A stretch of DNA of 64,000 nucleotides. It comes from Lentzea flava. GTDB taxonomy: Bacteria; Actinomycetota; Actinomycetes; Mycobacteriales; Pseudonocardiaceae. Positions 33,382 through 44,300 of this stretch are shown here, one piece after another. Position numbers and translations under genes: made by a program. Within the stretch, counting starts at the first letter, position 1. Each line of letters opens with the position of its first letter. The notes under the pieces are model-generated. The model was not told the origin of the DNA. It made no database searches and worked only from the letters and a program-made list of their open reading frames with translations. The DNA lies in assembly GCF_014648475.1 (NCBI RefSeq), contig NZ_BMRE01000017.1, positions 62,001 to 126,000 of the forward strand, in the 5' to 3' direction.

Positions 33382-34481
33382 CTGAGTTTCTCCGCAACGA
33401 ATTCCGCGAGCTCACCAGGAGTCATCGCGCCGACGTGGGCGCCCGCGTTCGCGAGGCGTTGGCCCAGCGCGCGGTCGTAGTCCGGGTTCGCCTCCTCGTC
33501 CAGCGCCGCCAGGCACAGCACGTGCGTGCCCTGCTCGCACAGGCCTTTGACCGTGCGGACGAGGCGGTCGGGGTCGCCGCCCTCGTAGAAGTCGCTGATG
33601 ATCGCGACGATCGCCCGGCGCGGGTTGTCGACGAGGCTCGCCCCGTACGCGGTGGCCTTCGCGATGTCCGTGCCGCCGCCGAGCTGCACCTTCATCAGCA
33701 GCTCGACCGGATCGGTCACGTCCGACGTCAGGTCGACCACGTTGGTGTCGAAGGCGATCAGGTGCGTTTTCAGTCCCGGCAGGCTCCACAGGCAGGCCGC
33801 GGTGACCGCCGAGTGGATCACCGAGCCCGCCATCGACCCGGACTGGTCGACCAGCAGGATCACCTGCCACTGCTCGACGTGCTTGCGGGTGCGGGAGAAG
33901 AACTTCGCGTGCTCGATCGACAGCTTGCGCTCGTCCGGCTGGTAGCGCTGGAGGTTCGCCCTGATCGTGGCGCGGAAGTCGAAGTTGCGCGAGTTGCGGT
34001 GGATGCTCGGCCGCCGCGACCTCGTGCCGCTGAACGCCTGCCGCACCTCGGCCCTCAGCTTCTCCATCAGCTGCCGGACGACGGCCTCGACGATCTTGCG
34101 CGCCATCGCGAGCACGGCGGGGTTCATCAGGTGCTTGGTCCGCAGCACCGCCCGCAGCAGTGCCGCGTTCGGCTCGATCCGTTGCAAAACCTCGGGATCC
34201 GTGACGACATCGGTGATCTCGTACCGCTCGACGGCGTCGCGCTCCAGGCGTTCGATCGTCTCCCTGGGGAACAGGCGGTGCACCTGGTCCAGCCAGTCGA
34301 CGGTCCGCAGCACCGAGTCCGCGTCGCCGCCCTTGCGCACACCGCGTTCGGCCAGTTCGGGATCGCGCCCGTAGAGCCACTGCAGCGCGGCGTCCCGTGC
34401 CGCGGGATCGCCCTGCAGGCCGCCGGTGCAGCGGGAGGCGGGCTCACCGAGGATGAGCCGCCAGCGTTCCAGGTCCGTCAT
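33378..34481 (-). CDS. VWA-domain protein (CoxE/YehP-like)
   Basis: A 367-residue protein starting ATG 34481, overlapping the DUF5682 stop by 4 bp. The C-terminal von Willebrand A domain has an intact metal site: ILLVDQSGSMAGS (DxSxS), LGGGTDIAKA (threonine ligand) and IISDFYEGG (aspartate). The N-terminal half is helical with a basic SGTRSRRPSIHRNSRNFDF segment in front of the VWA, as in CoxE-type proteins. MoxR ATPases and CoxE/YehP-type VWA proteins work as pairs that remodel or load metals into target complexes; the E. coli homologue is yehP. A longer frame upstream belongs to the opposite reading of DUF5682. Confidence 0.88.
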   Translation of the reverse strand: MTDLERWRLILGEPASRCTGGLQGDPAARDAALQWLYGRDPELAERGVRKGGDADSVLRTVDWLDQVHRLFPRETIERLERDAVERYEITDVVTDPEVLQRIEPNAALLRAVLRTKHLMNPAVLAMARKIVEAVVRQLMEKLRAEVRQAFSGTRSRRPSIHRNSRNFDFRATIRANLQRYQPDERKLSIEHAKFFSRTRKHVEQWQVILLVDQSGSMAGSVIHSAVTAACLWSLPGLKTHLIAFDTNVVDLTSDVTDPVELLMKVQLGGGTDIAKATAYGASLVDNPRRAIVAIISDFYEGGDPDRLVRTVKGLCEQGTHVLCLAALDEEANPDYDRALGQRLANAGAHVGAMTPGELAEFVAEKLR

Positions 34482-36703
34482 GCCAGCCCGCCCTTGATGA
34501 GCAGCGCGTCGACGCGCTTTTCCACCGCGAGTGCCTCCGCCACGATCATCGGGTCGACGGTGATGCGGGTGAGGCTGCGCGCGTTGCCCTCCAGGCCGCG
34601 GTGGTCGAGCACGGTGGCCGCGATCGTTTCCCGTTCCCTGGGCGGGAAGTAGCTGAAGGCGAGCCGCAACGCGGGCAGCGCCACCAGGAACTCCTCCTCG
34701 GTCATCGCGCTGACCAGCTCGTCCAGCACTCCGACGAGCTCCGGGCTCGCCAGCACCTCTTCGCGTGCCACCGCGAACAACCCGGCGAGCCAGTCGCCGA
34801 GCTCCTTGATACCGCGGACCTTCCGCACGTCGGGCTGGGTGCCGAGCGTCCAGGCGAGCCCGAGCGCCGCGCCCCGCAGGTCCGGTGGCGCCTGCACGTC
34901 GTTGCTCACGCGGATCGCCACGCCCGTGACGTCCGCGGTGTCCAGCGACAGCACGGATTTCGCGTGCAGCACGGCGTCCCTGGCCGCCGCCATCGCCACG
35001 AGCCGATGCGGGTCCGCCGGCGCCGGTCCGCCGTGCAGCCCCTCGATCAGCCACAGCACCCTGGCCGTGCCCGCGTCGATCACCGTGCCCAGCAACGGGT
35101 CCTTCGCCGTGCCGAACAACCTGTCGTGCCGCCACAGCCCGAGCACGCTCCTCAGGACGTGGCCCAGCGCCGCGAGATCACCCGTCTGTCTGACGCCGGC
35201 GCTGAGGGACTGCTTGACCCTGCCCGACAGCGTCGAGATCCCGCACAGCACCGCGTCGAACAGGATTCCCGCCAGCTGGGGCAGCGGGGCGTGCCGGGAC
35301 CGCCGTTCGAGCGCGACGCCCGCCGCCTCCTCCAGCGTGGCACCGTTCTCGGCGGCTTCGATCAACGCGGCCAGCCGGTCCTCGACCGGCATGAGCACCC
35401 ACTGCTCGTCCAGCTGGGGCGCAGCACCCTCCGACGGGCCGCTCGTGCGCTCGAAGCCCGGGATCCGCAGCACCCGCAACCGGTGCAGGATCCTGCTGCG
35501 CTCCACCGCGCCGGCGTCCGTGAGGTCGAGCGAGAGCGTGCCCTCGTGGTCGAGCCCGTGCGTTCTGAGCAGCTCCTGCACCGCGTGGACCAGCGGCGGC
35601 GCCGGTGTGTCCGGGTGCAGCCGCCCGGTCCGGTCGCCTCTGAGCGCCCCGATCATCTCGACGAGCGCCGGGTGCGCGCCGGGCTGGAGCGTGCCGCGCC
35701 GCGTCCACGGTGGCGGCTGCGTCAGGTCCTCGGAGATCAACGCGCTGGTCAGCCCGTCCAGGACGTCGGTGCGCGCCAGGTTCGCGTGCCCGCGCAACCG
35801 CGCCAACGCTCCCGCCTGGGTGCGTGCCGCGATGAGATCCGCCGTCGACACCGGCTGTTGCTTCTCGCGCAGCCGGGTCGCCACCGACTCGACGAGCCAG
35901 TCCGCCGCGCGCCGCGGCCCGTTCTCCCAGACCTGCTGGTAGTAGCCGGGCGACGGCATGCCCGACTGGTAGCCGGTGAACGCGTCCAGCCGCGCGTGCG
36001 AGTACGGCACCAGGTAGCTGGCGCCGCGCTCGCGTTCCGGCACCTCCGGCCACCCGGTGTCGGCGTTCTCGGTGTGGGTCTTCTCGGTGGCGAGCAACGC
36101 CTGGAGAGCGGGCGTGTGGAAGCCACCGGTGATCACGACGACCGGTTTGCCGCCGGCGTGCCGCACCGCCGCGCGCACCCAGCGCGCCATGTACTCCTCG
36201 CGCGCCGCGTCGCCGTCGTCCGCGGTGGCCGTGCCGCGCAGGAGCTCGAAGTACTCGGCCAGCCCCTGCGGCTGCGGGTCGGACTCGAAGAGGTGGTCCC
36301 ACAGCACGTCGACGTTGTCGACGGCGAACTCGGCGCAGAGCCGCTCGACGACCTCGGCGTACCGCAGCTCGGCGTCGGCGTACCTGTTGGTGACGTCGTG
36401 GAACGACCTGTGCCACGCGGGCAGGTCGATGAACCTCACCTCGGCGCCGTGCCGGCGTGCCTCGGTGATCGCCACCCACTCCGGCGAGTAGTCGCAGAAC
36501 GGCGACCACGAGGCGTGCTCGTCGGAGTAGCTGAACAACGCGACGGGCAGCTCGTGACCCAGCAGCAACTCGTCGATGCGCTCGTTGAAGTCGGCAGGGC
36601 CTTCGACGAGCACGTACGCGGGTTGCTGCTCCTCGACCGTGGCGGCGACCAGCCGGGCACAGGCGGGACTGTGGTGGCGGACGCCGACGAACACGGCCCC
36701 CAT
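34478..36703 (-). CDS. DUF5682 protein (YehM-like)
   Basis: A 741-residue protein of the DUF5682 family, the large component of MoxR/VWA clusters and homologous in position to E. coli yehM. It begins MGAVFVGVRHHSPACARLVAA, then VLVEGPADFNERIDELL. Residues up to about 260 are alpha/beta (TraB/ChaN-like features such as GVRHHSPAC, VEGP, DLPAWHRSF and the GGFHTPAL block) and the rest is helical. ATG 36703 overlaps the AAA+ gene stop by 1 bp (TGATG) and its stop overlaps the VWA start by 4 bp, so all are translationally coupled. Biochemical activity is unknown in every homologue I know. Confidence 0.85.
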   Translation of the reverse strand: MGAVFVGVRHHSPACARLVAATVEEQQPAYVLVEGPADFNERIDELLLGHELPVALFSYSDEHASWSPFCDYSPEWVAITEARRHGAEVRFIDLPAWHRSFHDVTNRYADAELRYAEVVERLCAEFAVDNVDVLWDHLFESDPQPQGLAEYFELLRGTATADDGDAAREEYMARWVRAAVRHAGGKPVVVITGGFHTPALQALLATEKTHTENADTGWPEVPERERGASYLVPYSHARLDAFTGYQSGMPSPGYYQQVWENGPRRAADWLVESVATRLREKQQPVSTADLIAARTQAGALARLRGHANLARTDVLDGLTSALISEDLTQPPPWTRRGTLQPGAHPALVEMIGALRGDRTGRLHPDTPAPPLVHAVQELLRTHGLDHEGTLSLDLTDAGAVERSRILHRLRVLRIPGFERTSGPSEGAAPQLDEQWVLMPVEDRLAALIEAAENGATLEEAAGVALERRSRHAPLPQLAGILFDAVLCGISTLSGRVKQSLSAGVRQTGDLAALGHVLRSVLGLWRHDRLFGTAKDPLLGTVIDAGTARVLWLIEGLHGGPAPADPHRLVAMAAARDAVLHAKSVLSLDTADVTGVAIRVSNDVQAPPDLRGAALGLAWTLGTQPDVRKVRGIKELGDWLAGLFAVAREEVLASPELVGVLDELVSAMTEEEFLVALPALRLAFSYFPPRERETIAATVLDHRGLEGNARSLTRITVDPMIVAEALAVEKRVDALLIKGGLA

Positions 36704-37773
36704 CAGCCGGGCAGCAGGTGACGGGCCCGGTGCAGCTCCTGCCACTGCTTGCCCTTCCTGCGGGGCGCGTGCTGCTCCAGGTACCTGCGCAGGCGGGCCA
36801 GGTCCTCGGCGTTGTCCTTGGCCGCCGTCCCGGCGAGACATTCGACGACGTCCGCCGCCGTTCCGGCCTCACCGCGCAGGAACCACCCCCGCAGCCCCAC
36901 CGCGTGCGCCACCGACACCGCCTCCGCCGTGCTCATGACGGTGGTGAGCCGGTCGGTGCCCTCCCGCAGGTCGCGGAACGTCCTGACGAGTACCTCCAGC
37001 ACGTCCCGCTTCGGCGCGAGCTCGACGCCGGACTTCGCGAGCAGCTTCGCCGCCTCCTGCTCGACCAGCGCGAGCTCGGTGTCGAAGTCCGCGATCGGGA
37101 ACACCGTCTCGAAGTTGAACCGCCGCTTGAGCGCGGCGCTCATCTCGTTGACGCCCCGGTCGCGCGTGTTCGCCGTCGCGATCACGTTGAACCCGTCCTG
37201 CGCGAACACCATGCCGTCCGGGCCGTTCAGCTCACCGATCGCCATCACGCGGTCGGACAGCATCGACAGCATGCAGTCCTGCACCTCGAGCGGGCAGCGC
37301 GTGATCTCCTCGAACCGCACCACCTTGCCCTCGGCCATGCCGCGCAACATCGGCGCCGGCACGAGCGACCGCGGCGACGGTCCCTCGGCCACCAGCAGCG
37401 CGTAGTTCCACGAGTACTTGATCTGGTCCTCGGTGGTCGCCGCGCCGCCCTGGATCGTCAGCGTCGACTCACCGCTCACCGCCGCCGCGATCAGCTCGGA
37501 CAGCAGCGACTTGGCCGTGCCCGGTTCGCCGACGAGCATCAGCCCGCGGCTCGTGGCCAGCGTGACGAGCGCTCTGTCCACAAGGGACGGATCGCCGACG
37601 AACTTCCTGGTGATCTGCCGCTTGTCGTCGCCGACCACGAACCTGCGCGCGGCCTCGAGGCTCAGCACCCAGCCGGGCGGCTTGGGCGCGGTGTCGGTGT
37701 CGCGCAGCCTGGCCAGTTCGTCGGCGTAGCGGACCTCGGCCGGCGGGCGCTGCATCGTCTGGGTGCTGGTCAT
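36703..37773 (-). CDS. MoxR-family AAA+ ATPase (YehL-like)
   Basis: A 356-residue AAA+ protein of the MoxR group. Walker A is LVGEPGTAKSLL near residue 85, Walker B is GKVVRFEEITRCPLE (EE), followed by sensor 1 VIATANTRDRGVN and sensor 2/arginine finger region LKRRFNFETVFP. It starts ATG 37773 overlapping the DUF4132 copy a stop by 4 bp. MoxR proteins form hexameric rings that work with VWA partners as chaperones or metal inserters. The E. coli homologue is yehL. Substrates are probably the DUF4132 proteins encoded immediately upstream, which is inference from synteny. Confidence 0.9.
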   Translation of the reverse strand: MTSTQTMQRPPAEVRYADELARLRDTDTAPKPPGWVLSLEAARRFVVGDDKRQITRKFVGDPSLVDRALVTLATSRGLMLVGEPGTAKSLLSELIAAAVSGESTLTIQGGAATTEDQIKYSWNYALLVAEGPSPRSLVPAPMLRGMAEGKVVRFEEITRCPLEVQDCMLSMLSDRVMAIGELNGPDGMVFAQDGFNVIATANTRDRGVNEMSAALKRRFNFETVFPIADFDTELALVEQEAAKLLAKSGVELAPKRDVLEVLVRTFRDLREGTDRLTTVMSTAEAVSVAHAVGLRGWFLRGEAGTAADVVECLAGTAAKDNAEDLARLRRYLEQHAPRRKGKQWQELHRARHLLPG

Positions 37774-40700
37774 GACTGCAGTGACTCCAGTTCGGAAAGG
37801 AGCTCGGAGGTCGTGATCGGGTCGACCTCGAAGGTGGACGGGGCGTCTTTCGGAGCGGACCACTCGCCGCGTCCGTCGGTGGAGAACCACATGTCTTCGA
37901 GGCTGACCTCCGGGAAGACGTCGACGGCACCCACCGCGATGCCGGGCTCCAGGGAGGCGACGACCGCGCCGCCGTTCGGCAGCGGCCTGGTGATCCAGCA
38001 CTCGACGCCGCCGTCCTGGGGCTCGCCGCGGACCCAGCCCCTCTTGGTGAGGCCGAGGATCTTGCCGACCGGACGGGGCACGGAGCAGTACTTCTTCAGC
38101 TGGGCGAGGAGATCGCTGCTCGACGCGACGAGGTGCACGGGACGGCCGAGCTGCGGGAAGGGCTGGAGGATCTCGTAGTCGGCGAAGACCTCGCCCCACG
38201 CTTCCAGGGTGTCGGCGAGGTCCACCGGGTGGGCGACGCGGACCGCGGCGTTCTCCGGGAGCGTGATCTCGTCGTCCTCGGCGTTGGCGATCGTGCGGTC
38301 CTCGGCCAGGCGGAAGGAGAGGCCTTCGTCGGTGATCCAGACCAGGCGGCGGACGATGTGCCAGAGCAGCGGATGTCCGGCCAGGACGGTGCGGAACTCC
38401 TCTGCCGTCCAGGTGCGCTGGTCGACCATGGCGCGTTCCAGGCGCTGGATCTGGTCCGAGGCGACGGTGCGGACGTCCTTCTTCAGCCCCGCGAACCGCT
38501 TGTGTTCCAGCGGGGCCTTGACCTGGTCGTCCTTGGCGCCCGGCTTCGGGAGGTCCTTGCGGCGCTTGCCGTCCGGGTCGAGGACGTAGGGCTTGAGCTG
38601 TTCGTCGAAGCCGACGGTGAACTGGCGGGTCCCGTAGTCGATGACGAGGGTGGCGGCGTCGTCGAGGCCGAGGCGGGGCACGAGGCGGTCGGCGAGCTGG
38701 TCACGGGACAGACCGAGCTCGGCGGCGATCTGGGCGACCTTCTCCTGGGCGCGGGTCTTGAGGCCCTTGAACTTCACCTTCTCGGCGATGCTGTTGAGGT
38801 GCGACAGCGCGACCTCGGTGCCGATCTCCGCGAGCACGTCGAGGCCCGCGACCGCCTTGGTGTGCTGGCTCTCCCCAGGCCAGTTGCGGATCAGCGGCGA
38901 CAGCCTGCGCACCGTCTCGTCGTCGCCGAACCAGCCGAGCGCGTCCAGCGCCCAGCTCTCCTTCGACGGCGCTCCCGCCTTCTGCCACTGGTCGAACACC
39001 GCCCAGGCGAACTCCGCCAGCGAACTCGGGTCGAGTGCCTCGCGGACGATCGGCAGCCCCGCGTAGACCTCGCCCGGCCTGGACAGCGCCGCGGTCATGA
39101 GCAGGTGCCGCGTGGCCTGGGCCGGCAGGGCGTGCGCGCGGTCGCGCAGCAGGACCTGGGGCAGCAGCCGGATGTCGGCCCACTCGCCGATCACCGGCAG
39201 CCTGGCGGGCAGCACGTCGAGCGGGTCGACGGACAGCACGACGTCGATCGCGGCCTCCGCACCGCACTCCGTGGCGACGCGCTTCACGTCGACACCGATG
39301 CCGTGCAGGTACCGGACCGCGGCCTCGGCGTTGCGCCGCTCGGCACCGGGCTTGCCCGCCGCCGCGGGGACGAGCAGCCGGGCGGCCTGCTCGCGGTGAC
39401 GCGCCATCCACGCGACACCCCAGCGCCTGGCCTGCTTGGTGCGGGCGAACCAGTCGGCCATCACCGCGGCGACCTCCGCGGTGGCGAACGGCAGCAGCAC
39501 CACACCGCTCGCCGCGGCACTGGACTGGACGAGCCGCAGCAGGGCGGGCACGGCCTCGATCCCGAACCTGGCGGCGATCCTCCTGCCCCACTCTTCGACG
39601 CCCCAGGCGTACTTCGGCTGCCACCCCGCGATCAGGTGCCGCACCTTCTCCACGGGTGCGAGGAGGAACAACTCGCTCTCGAAGTAACTGGCCTCGCCCG
39701 CCAGGTAGTCCTTGAGCAACTTCTTCCAGCTGTGGTCCGAGTACCACTCCTGGCCCTTCTCGAGCCACTTCTCCTGCTCCCCGGGCTCCCACACCACAGT
39801 TGCGTCCGGGACCGGGAGATCAGGGAGAACCACCGGCTTCACGGCCTTGCGAGGCCGCAGCCACGGCGGCGACACGAGCAACGGCGGCACCTGGTCCACG
39901 CTCGCCTCGGGCACCGCCCGGCCCGCAGACCGCGCGAGCACCTCGGCGACTTCTTCCGGCACCTCGAGATGCGGGTTCGACAGCAGGTGAGCGTTCAGCA
40001 GCTGCCGCACGTCGCTGTTGGAGATCTTCTTCGACAGCAGCCGGACCGCACGGCGCGGGAAAGCCGCCATCGCGGACACCAGGTACGGCCGCACGTACTT
40101 CGCGTCCACGCGGTCGAGCAGGATCGTGAACGCCTCGTCCGTGGGCAGCACCGCGAGGATCTTCAACGCCAGCTTGCGGCTGTCCGCGATCTGGTACTGC
40201 TCGTCGATGTCGGCCGCGAGCAGCGGCGCGATGGCCGGCCCCAGCACGTACAACGCCGTGTACAGCACGAAAGCCGAGCTGGGCAGCGACCGGTCGATCT
40301 TCGCGAACTCCTCGTACGTGCTCGCGCTGCACGGCAACAGCCACCACGGCTGGTGGTAGCGCAGGCCGCACGCCTCGTCGAACCAGTCGGCCCGCGAGGG
40401 CACCAGGAACGCCCGCAGCTGCCGCACCTTCGGCGTCGCCCGCATCTCGCCCAGCGCGAACTCCGCCCCCTGGTACTCCGCGTCGCCGGCCACGGCGAGC
40501 GCGTGCCGCACGGCGATCAGCATCCGGCCTTCGACGTCGGTGACCCCGGCGGTGAACTGGCCCCGCCGGTACTGCAGCCGGGTGCCGGTCCACTTCCCGC
40601 GCCGCTCGTTCCACTGCTCCGTGAACTCGAGCCCGATGAACTCGACGACCGCGGCGGCCGCGAACGCCACACCGTGGTCGGCGATCCAGGCGTGCACCGC

Positions 40701-41303
40701 CGGCAGCCCGGACGACGTGATGGCCGCGATCGCCGCCGCGCCCGCGGGATTCGGCTTCCCGGCCAGCTGATCGCGGGCGGCGCTGACCAGCTCGGGTTCC
40801 GAGCCCTGCACCGAGAGGGCGCGCTCGATGGTGTCGGCCTGGTCGGCGATCTGGCGGCGGGCTTCGGCGGCTTGGGCGGGGTCGACGGAGAACTCCGGTG
40901 CCGGGGTGAAGCCGCGTTGCCGGACCACGTTGCGCAGCCAGGCGGTGGGCATGACCCAGGTGTCTTCGTCGGCCGCGGGCGGCGGGAGTGGTTGGGGCGC
41001 TTCGGGGATGGGGGCCCCGGAAGCTGTCGCGGGGGTGGGCGTGCCAGGGGCGGCGGGATGCGTGGCGGCGGCTGCGGGAGCCTGGGCGGCAGTCGCTGAG
41101 CCGACTGCGACGTAGCCCTTCTTCTCCTTTTCCGCCACCAGTTTCGCGACGTGCGCCTGCGCTGCTTCCGGCGAGGCGAGCTCCTTGGTCTGGGTCTGGC
41201 CCGCCGTCTGCAGTCGTCCGAACCGGACGGTCACGGTGGACCCGTCCTGGCCGATCTCCCAGAACTTCGCCGAGCTGCCCGCGACGAGCTCCCACCTGCG
41301 CAC
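37770..41303 (-). CDS. WGR-DUF4132 protein, copy a
   Basis: A 1177-residue protein. Residues 1-65 are a WGR domain (VRRWELVAGSSAKFWEIG, FGRLQTAGQTQTKEL, KGYVAV), the module that binds damaged or broken DNA in PARP proteins. Residues 70-115 are an alanine/proline-rich linker, followed by a large helical repeat region that opens TWVMPTAWLRNVV and a C-terminal DUF4132 block containing LKPYVLDPDGKRRKDLP. GTG 41303 is the right start: AGGGGG lies 7 nt upstream, the same as in copy b. A longer open frame reading upstream through copy b is antisense noise. Homologous to E. coli YehI/MolR-type proteins, whose biochemical role is unknown. First of the coupled MoxR cluster genes. Confidence 0.88.
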   Translation of the reverse strand: MRRWELVAGSSAKFWEIGQDGSTVTVRFGRLQTAGQTQTKELASPEAAQAHVAKLVAEKEKKGYVAVGSATAAQAPAAAATHPAAPGTPTPATASGAPIPEAPQPLPPPAADEDTWVMPTAWLRNVVRQRGFTPAPEFSVDPAQAAEARRQIADQADTIERALSVQGSEPELVSAARDQLAGKPNPAGAAAIAAITSSGLPAVHAWIADHGVAFAAAAVVEFIGLEFTEQWNERRGKWTGTRLQYRRGQFTAGVTDVEGRMLIAVRHALAVAGDAEYQGAEFALGEMRATPKVRQLRAFLVPSRADWFDEACGLRYHQPWWLLPCSASTYEEFAKIDRSLPSSAFVLYTALYVLGPAIAPLLAADIDEQYQIADSRKLALKILAVLPTDEAFTILLDRVDAKYVRPYLVSAMAAFPRRAVRLLSKKISNSDVRQLLNAHLLSNPHLEVPEEVAEVLARSAGRAVPEASVDQVPPLLVSPPWLRPRKAVKPVVLPDLPVPDATVVWEPGEQEKWLEKGQEWYSDHSWKKLLKDYLAGEASYFESELFLLAPVEKVRHLIAGWQPKYAWGVEEWGRRIAARFGIEAVPALLRLVQSSAAASGVVLLPFATAEVAAVMADWFARTKQARRWGVAWMARHREQAARLLVPAAAGKPGAERRNAEAAVRYLHGIGVDVKRVATECGAEAAIDVVLSVDPLDVLPARLPVIGEWADIRLLPQVLLRDRAHALPAQATRHLLMTAALSRPGEVYAGLPIVREALDPSSLAEFAWAVFDQWQKAGAPSKESWALDALGWFGDDETVRRLSPLIRNWPGESQHTKAVAGLDVLAEIGTEVALSHLNSIAEKVKFKGLKTRAQEKVAQIAAELGLSRDQLADRLVPRLGLDDAATLVIDYGTRQFTVGFDEQLKPYVLDPDGKRRKDLPKPGAKDDQVKAPLEHKRFAGLKKDVRTVASDQIQRLERAMVDQRTWTAEEFRTVLAGHPLLWHIVRRLVWITDEGLSFRLAEDRTIANAEDDEITLPENAAVRVAHPVDLADTLEAWGEVFADYEILQPFPQLGRPVHLVASSSDLLAQLKKYCSVPRPVGKILGLTKRGWVRGEPQDGGVECWITRPLPNGGAVVASLEPGIAVGAVDVFPEVSLEDMWFSTDGRGEWSAPKDAPSTFEVDPITTSELLSELESLQS

Positions 41304-41344
41304 TGCCTTACCCCCTGGGTCGTGTTCCGGAGTTGTTGTCGTGG

Positions 41345-41367
41345 ACGGTACTGATGGGGTCTGACAT
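41345..41367 (-). promoter_or_regulatory. DNA-damage (PafBC/RecA-NDp-like) promoter before DUF4132 copy a
   Basis: On the minus strand the motif is ATGTCAGAC, 8 nt, TACCGT, matching the actinobacterial DNA-damage promoter TTGTCRGTG-N8-TAN3T except for one base at each end and the GTG/GAC variation. Its -10 end lies 42 bp before GTG 41303. It sits between the stop of copy b and the start of copy a. Confidence 0.6.
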
Positions 41368-41377
41368 TTCCTGGCGA

Positions 41378-44300
41378 TCACGCCAGCAGGGACTCCAGTT
41401 CCGACAGGACTTCGGAGGCCGTGATCGGGTCGAGGTCGCCGGTGGTGGAGCAGCCGAGTTCGGCGAACTTGATTTCCGGGAAGACGTCGACGTTGCCCAC
41501 CGCGATGCCGGGGTCCAGGGCGGCGATCAGGGAGCCGCCCGGGAGTGGGCGGGTGATCCAGCACTCGATGCCGGCGTCCTGGGGGTCGCCGCGGACCCAG
41601 CCCTTCTTGGTGAGGCTGAGGATTTTGCCCACGGGGTAGGGGTGGTCGCGGTACTTCTTCAGCCGGGCGGAGAAGTCCTCTATGCCGGTGACGAGGTGCA
41701 CCGGGCGGCCCAGTTGCGGGAAAGGCTGGAGGATCTCGTAGTCGGCGAAGATCTCGCCCCAGGCGTGCAGTGAGTCCCGGAGGTCCACCGGGTGGGCCAC
41801 GCGGACGGTGGCGTTGTCCGGGAGGGTGATCTCGTCGTCGGAGGTGTTGGCGAGCGTGCGGTCCTCGGCCAGGCGGAAGGAGACGCCCTGGTCGGTGATC
41901 CAGACCAGGCGGCGGACGATGTGCCAGAGGAGGGGGTGGGCCGCCAGGATCGTGTGGAACTCCTCGGCGGTCCAGGTGCGTTGGTCGACCATGGCGCGTT
42001 CCAGGCGGTGGATCTGGTCGGCGGCCACCGCGCGGACGTCCTTCTTGAGGGTCGAGAAGCGCTTGTGTTCGAGCGGGGCGCGGGACTGGTCGTCCTTCGC
42101 GCCGGGTTTGGGGAGGTCCTTGCGGCGCTTGCCGTCCGGGTCCAGGACGTAGGGCTTGAGCTGTTCGTCGAAGCCCACGCGGAACTGGCGGGGGCCGTAG
42201 TCGATGATCAGGGAGGCTTCGTCGTCGAGGCCCAGGCGGGGGACGAGGCGGTCGGCGAGCTGGTCGCGGGACAGGCCCAGTTCGGCGGCGATCTGCGAGA
42301 CCTTCTCCTGGGCGCGGGTCTTGAGGGCCTTGAACTTCACCTTTTCCGCGATGCCGTTGAGGTGGGCGAGCGCGACCTCGGTGCCGATGTCGGCGAGGAC
42401 GTCGAGGCCCGTCACGGCCTTGGCGTGCTGGCTCTCGCCCGGCCACGAGCGGATCAGCGGGGAGAGGGCGCGGACCGTGTCGTCGTTGCCGAACCAGCCC
42501 AGTGCGGTGAGGGCCCAGCTTTCCCCGGGTGGCGCGCCGACTTCCTGCCAGCGTTGGAAGACGGCCCAGGCGAACGCGGCGAGCGAGTCGGGGTCCAGTG
42601 CGGCGCGGGCGATCGGCAGGCCGGCGTAGACGTCGCCCGGTTTGGACAGGGCCGCTGTCATCAGGAGGTTGTGGGCGGCTCGCGGGGACAGGGCGTGCTT
42701 GCGGTCGCTCAGCAGGACCTGGGGGAGCAGGCGGGTGTCGGCCCACGCGCCGATCGCGGGCAGCTTGGCGGGCAGGACCTCGACCGGGTCCACGGACAGC
42801 AGTGCTCGCAGGCCCGCGGCTGAGGCCTCGTCCGGGGCCAGGGCGACCACGTCCACGCCTGTGCTGATCAGGTGGCGGATTGCGGCTTCGGCGTTGCGGC
42901 GGTCGGTGCCCGGTGCGCCCAGGGCGGCGGGGATGAGGAAGCGGGCGGCGGTCTCGCGGTGCCTGGCCAGCCAGTCGACGGCCACGCGCCTGATCTGTTT
43001 GAGGCGCACCAGCCAGTCGGCCATCAGCGCGGCCACCTCGGCGCTGGCGAACGGCAGCAGGACCACGGCGGCGTTGGTGGACGACTCGACGATGCGCAGC
43101 AGCGCAGGCAGCGCGTCGAGGCCGAACCGCGCGGCCAGGCGTTTGCCCGCGCGGTCGGCGCCCCAGCCGTACTTCGGCTCCCACGTCGCGAGCAGGTGCC
43201 GCACCTCGTCTTCCGGTGCGATCAGGAAGAGGTCGTTGGCACGAGTGCCGGCACGGCCCGCCTCGTAGGCGTCGAGCAGCTCCCGCCAGTCGTGACGGTC
43301 GCCCCAGTAGGAGGCTTTCAGCCACTCCTCGCGTTCGCCCTCCTCCCACACGACCGACGGCGCGGGCACCGGGACGTCCGGCACGACGACCGGCTTCACC
43401 GGTGGGCGGCGGTGCAGCCACGGAGGGGAAACCAGCAGCGACGGCAAGGCTTCCGCCGGTGCTTCCGGCACCGGCGCGGTGTCGGTCGCGGTGAAACCGG
43501 CGGGCGCCTCCAGATGCGGGTGCGTCGTCAGGTGGACGCTCAGCAGCTGGTGCAGATCGTTGTCGCCGGCCACCCGCTCCGCCAGGAGGCGGGCGGCGCG
43601 GGCGGGGAAGGCGGCCATCGCGGACAGCAGGGCCGGTCGCACGTACTTGGTGTCGAGGCGGTCGAGCAGGATCGTGAACGCCTCGTCGGTCGGCAGCGCG
43701 GCGAGGACCTTCAGCACCTGCTTGCGGCTGTCCGCACGCTGGTGCGGACGGTCCAGTTCCTGCGCGAGCAACGGCGCCACGGCCGTGCCGAGCACGTACA
43801 CCGCGGTGTGGAGGATGAACCCGTTCGACACCGACGCCCCGGACCGCACGAACTCGTCGTAGGTGCTGGCGCTGCAGGGCAGGAGCCACCAGCGGGTCGA
43901 CCAGTCCGCCTGCCGACACGCCTCGTCGAACCAGTCGGTCCGCGACGGCAGCAGGTAGGTGCGGACCACCAGTGCGTTGGGGCCGGTCTTGCGCTCCAGG
44001 ACGGCTTCCGCCGCGTCGCGCTCGGCGTCGTCCGCGACGGCCAGGGCGTACCTGAGGGTCGTGAGCATCTCGGCGTCGACGCTGCCGTTGCTCACCAGTC
44101 CGGCGCCGGCGTGGCGGTACAGGCGGGGCTTGCTCCAGCGGGACTGCTGCGGAATCCACTGCGCGTTGGCGTACATGCCGATGCTCTCGATCATCGCGTC
44201 CACCGCGAACGACAGCCCGTGGTCGGCGATCCAGTGGTGGACCGACGCCACGTCACGCTTCGTCATGACCGCGATCGCCGCCGCGCCAACGGGATTGTGC

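Noticed and set aside
31352..33415. Minus-strand frame overlapping the SWIM gene as a separate protein
   Set aside because: It is a shadow frame of the SWIM gene, rich in arginine and glycine, with no motifs.
37770..44159. A 2129-codon minus-strand open frame
   Set aside because: Only its lower part (from 41303) is the DUF4132 copy a gene. Above that it runs out of frame through copy b and has the arginine/proline/alanine-rich composition of a shadow frame in GC-rich DNA.
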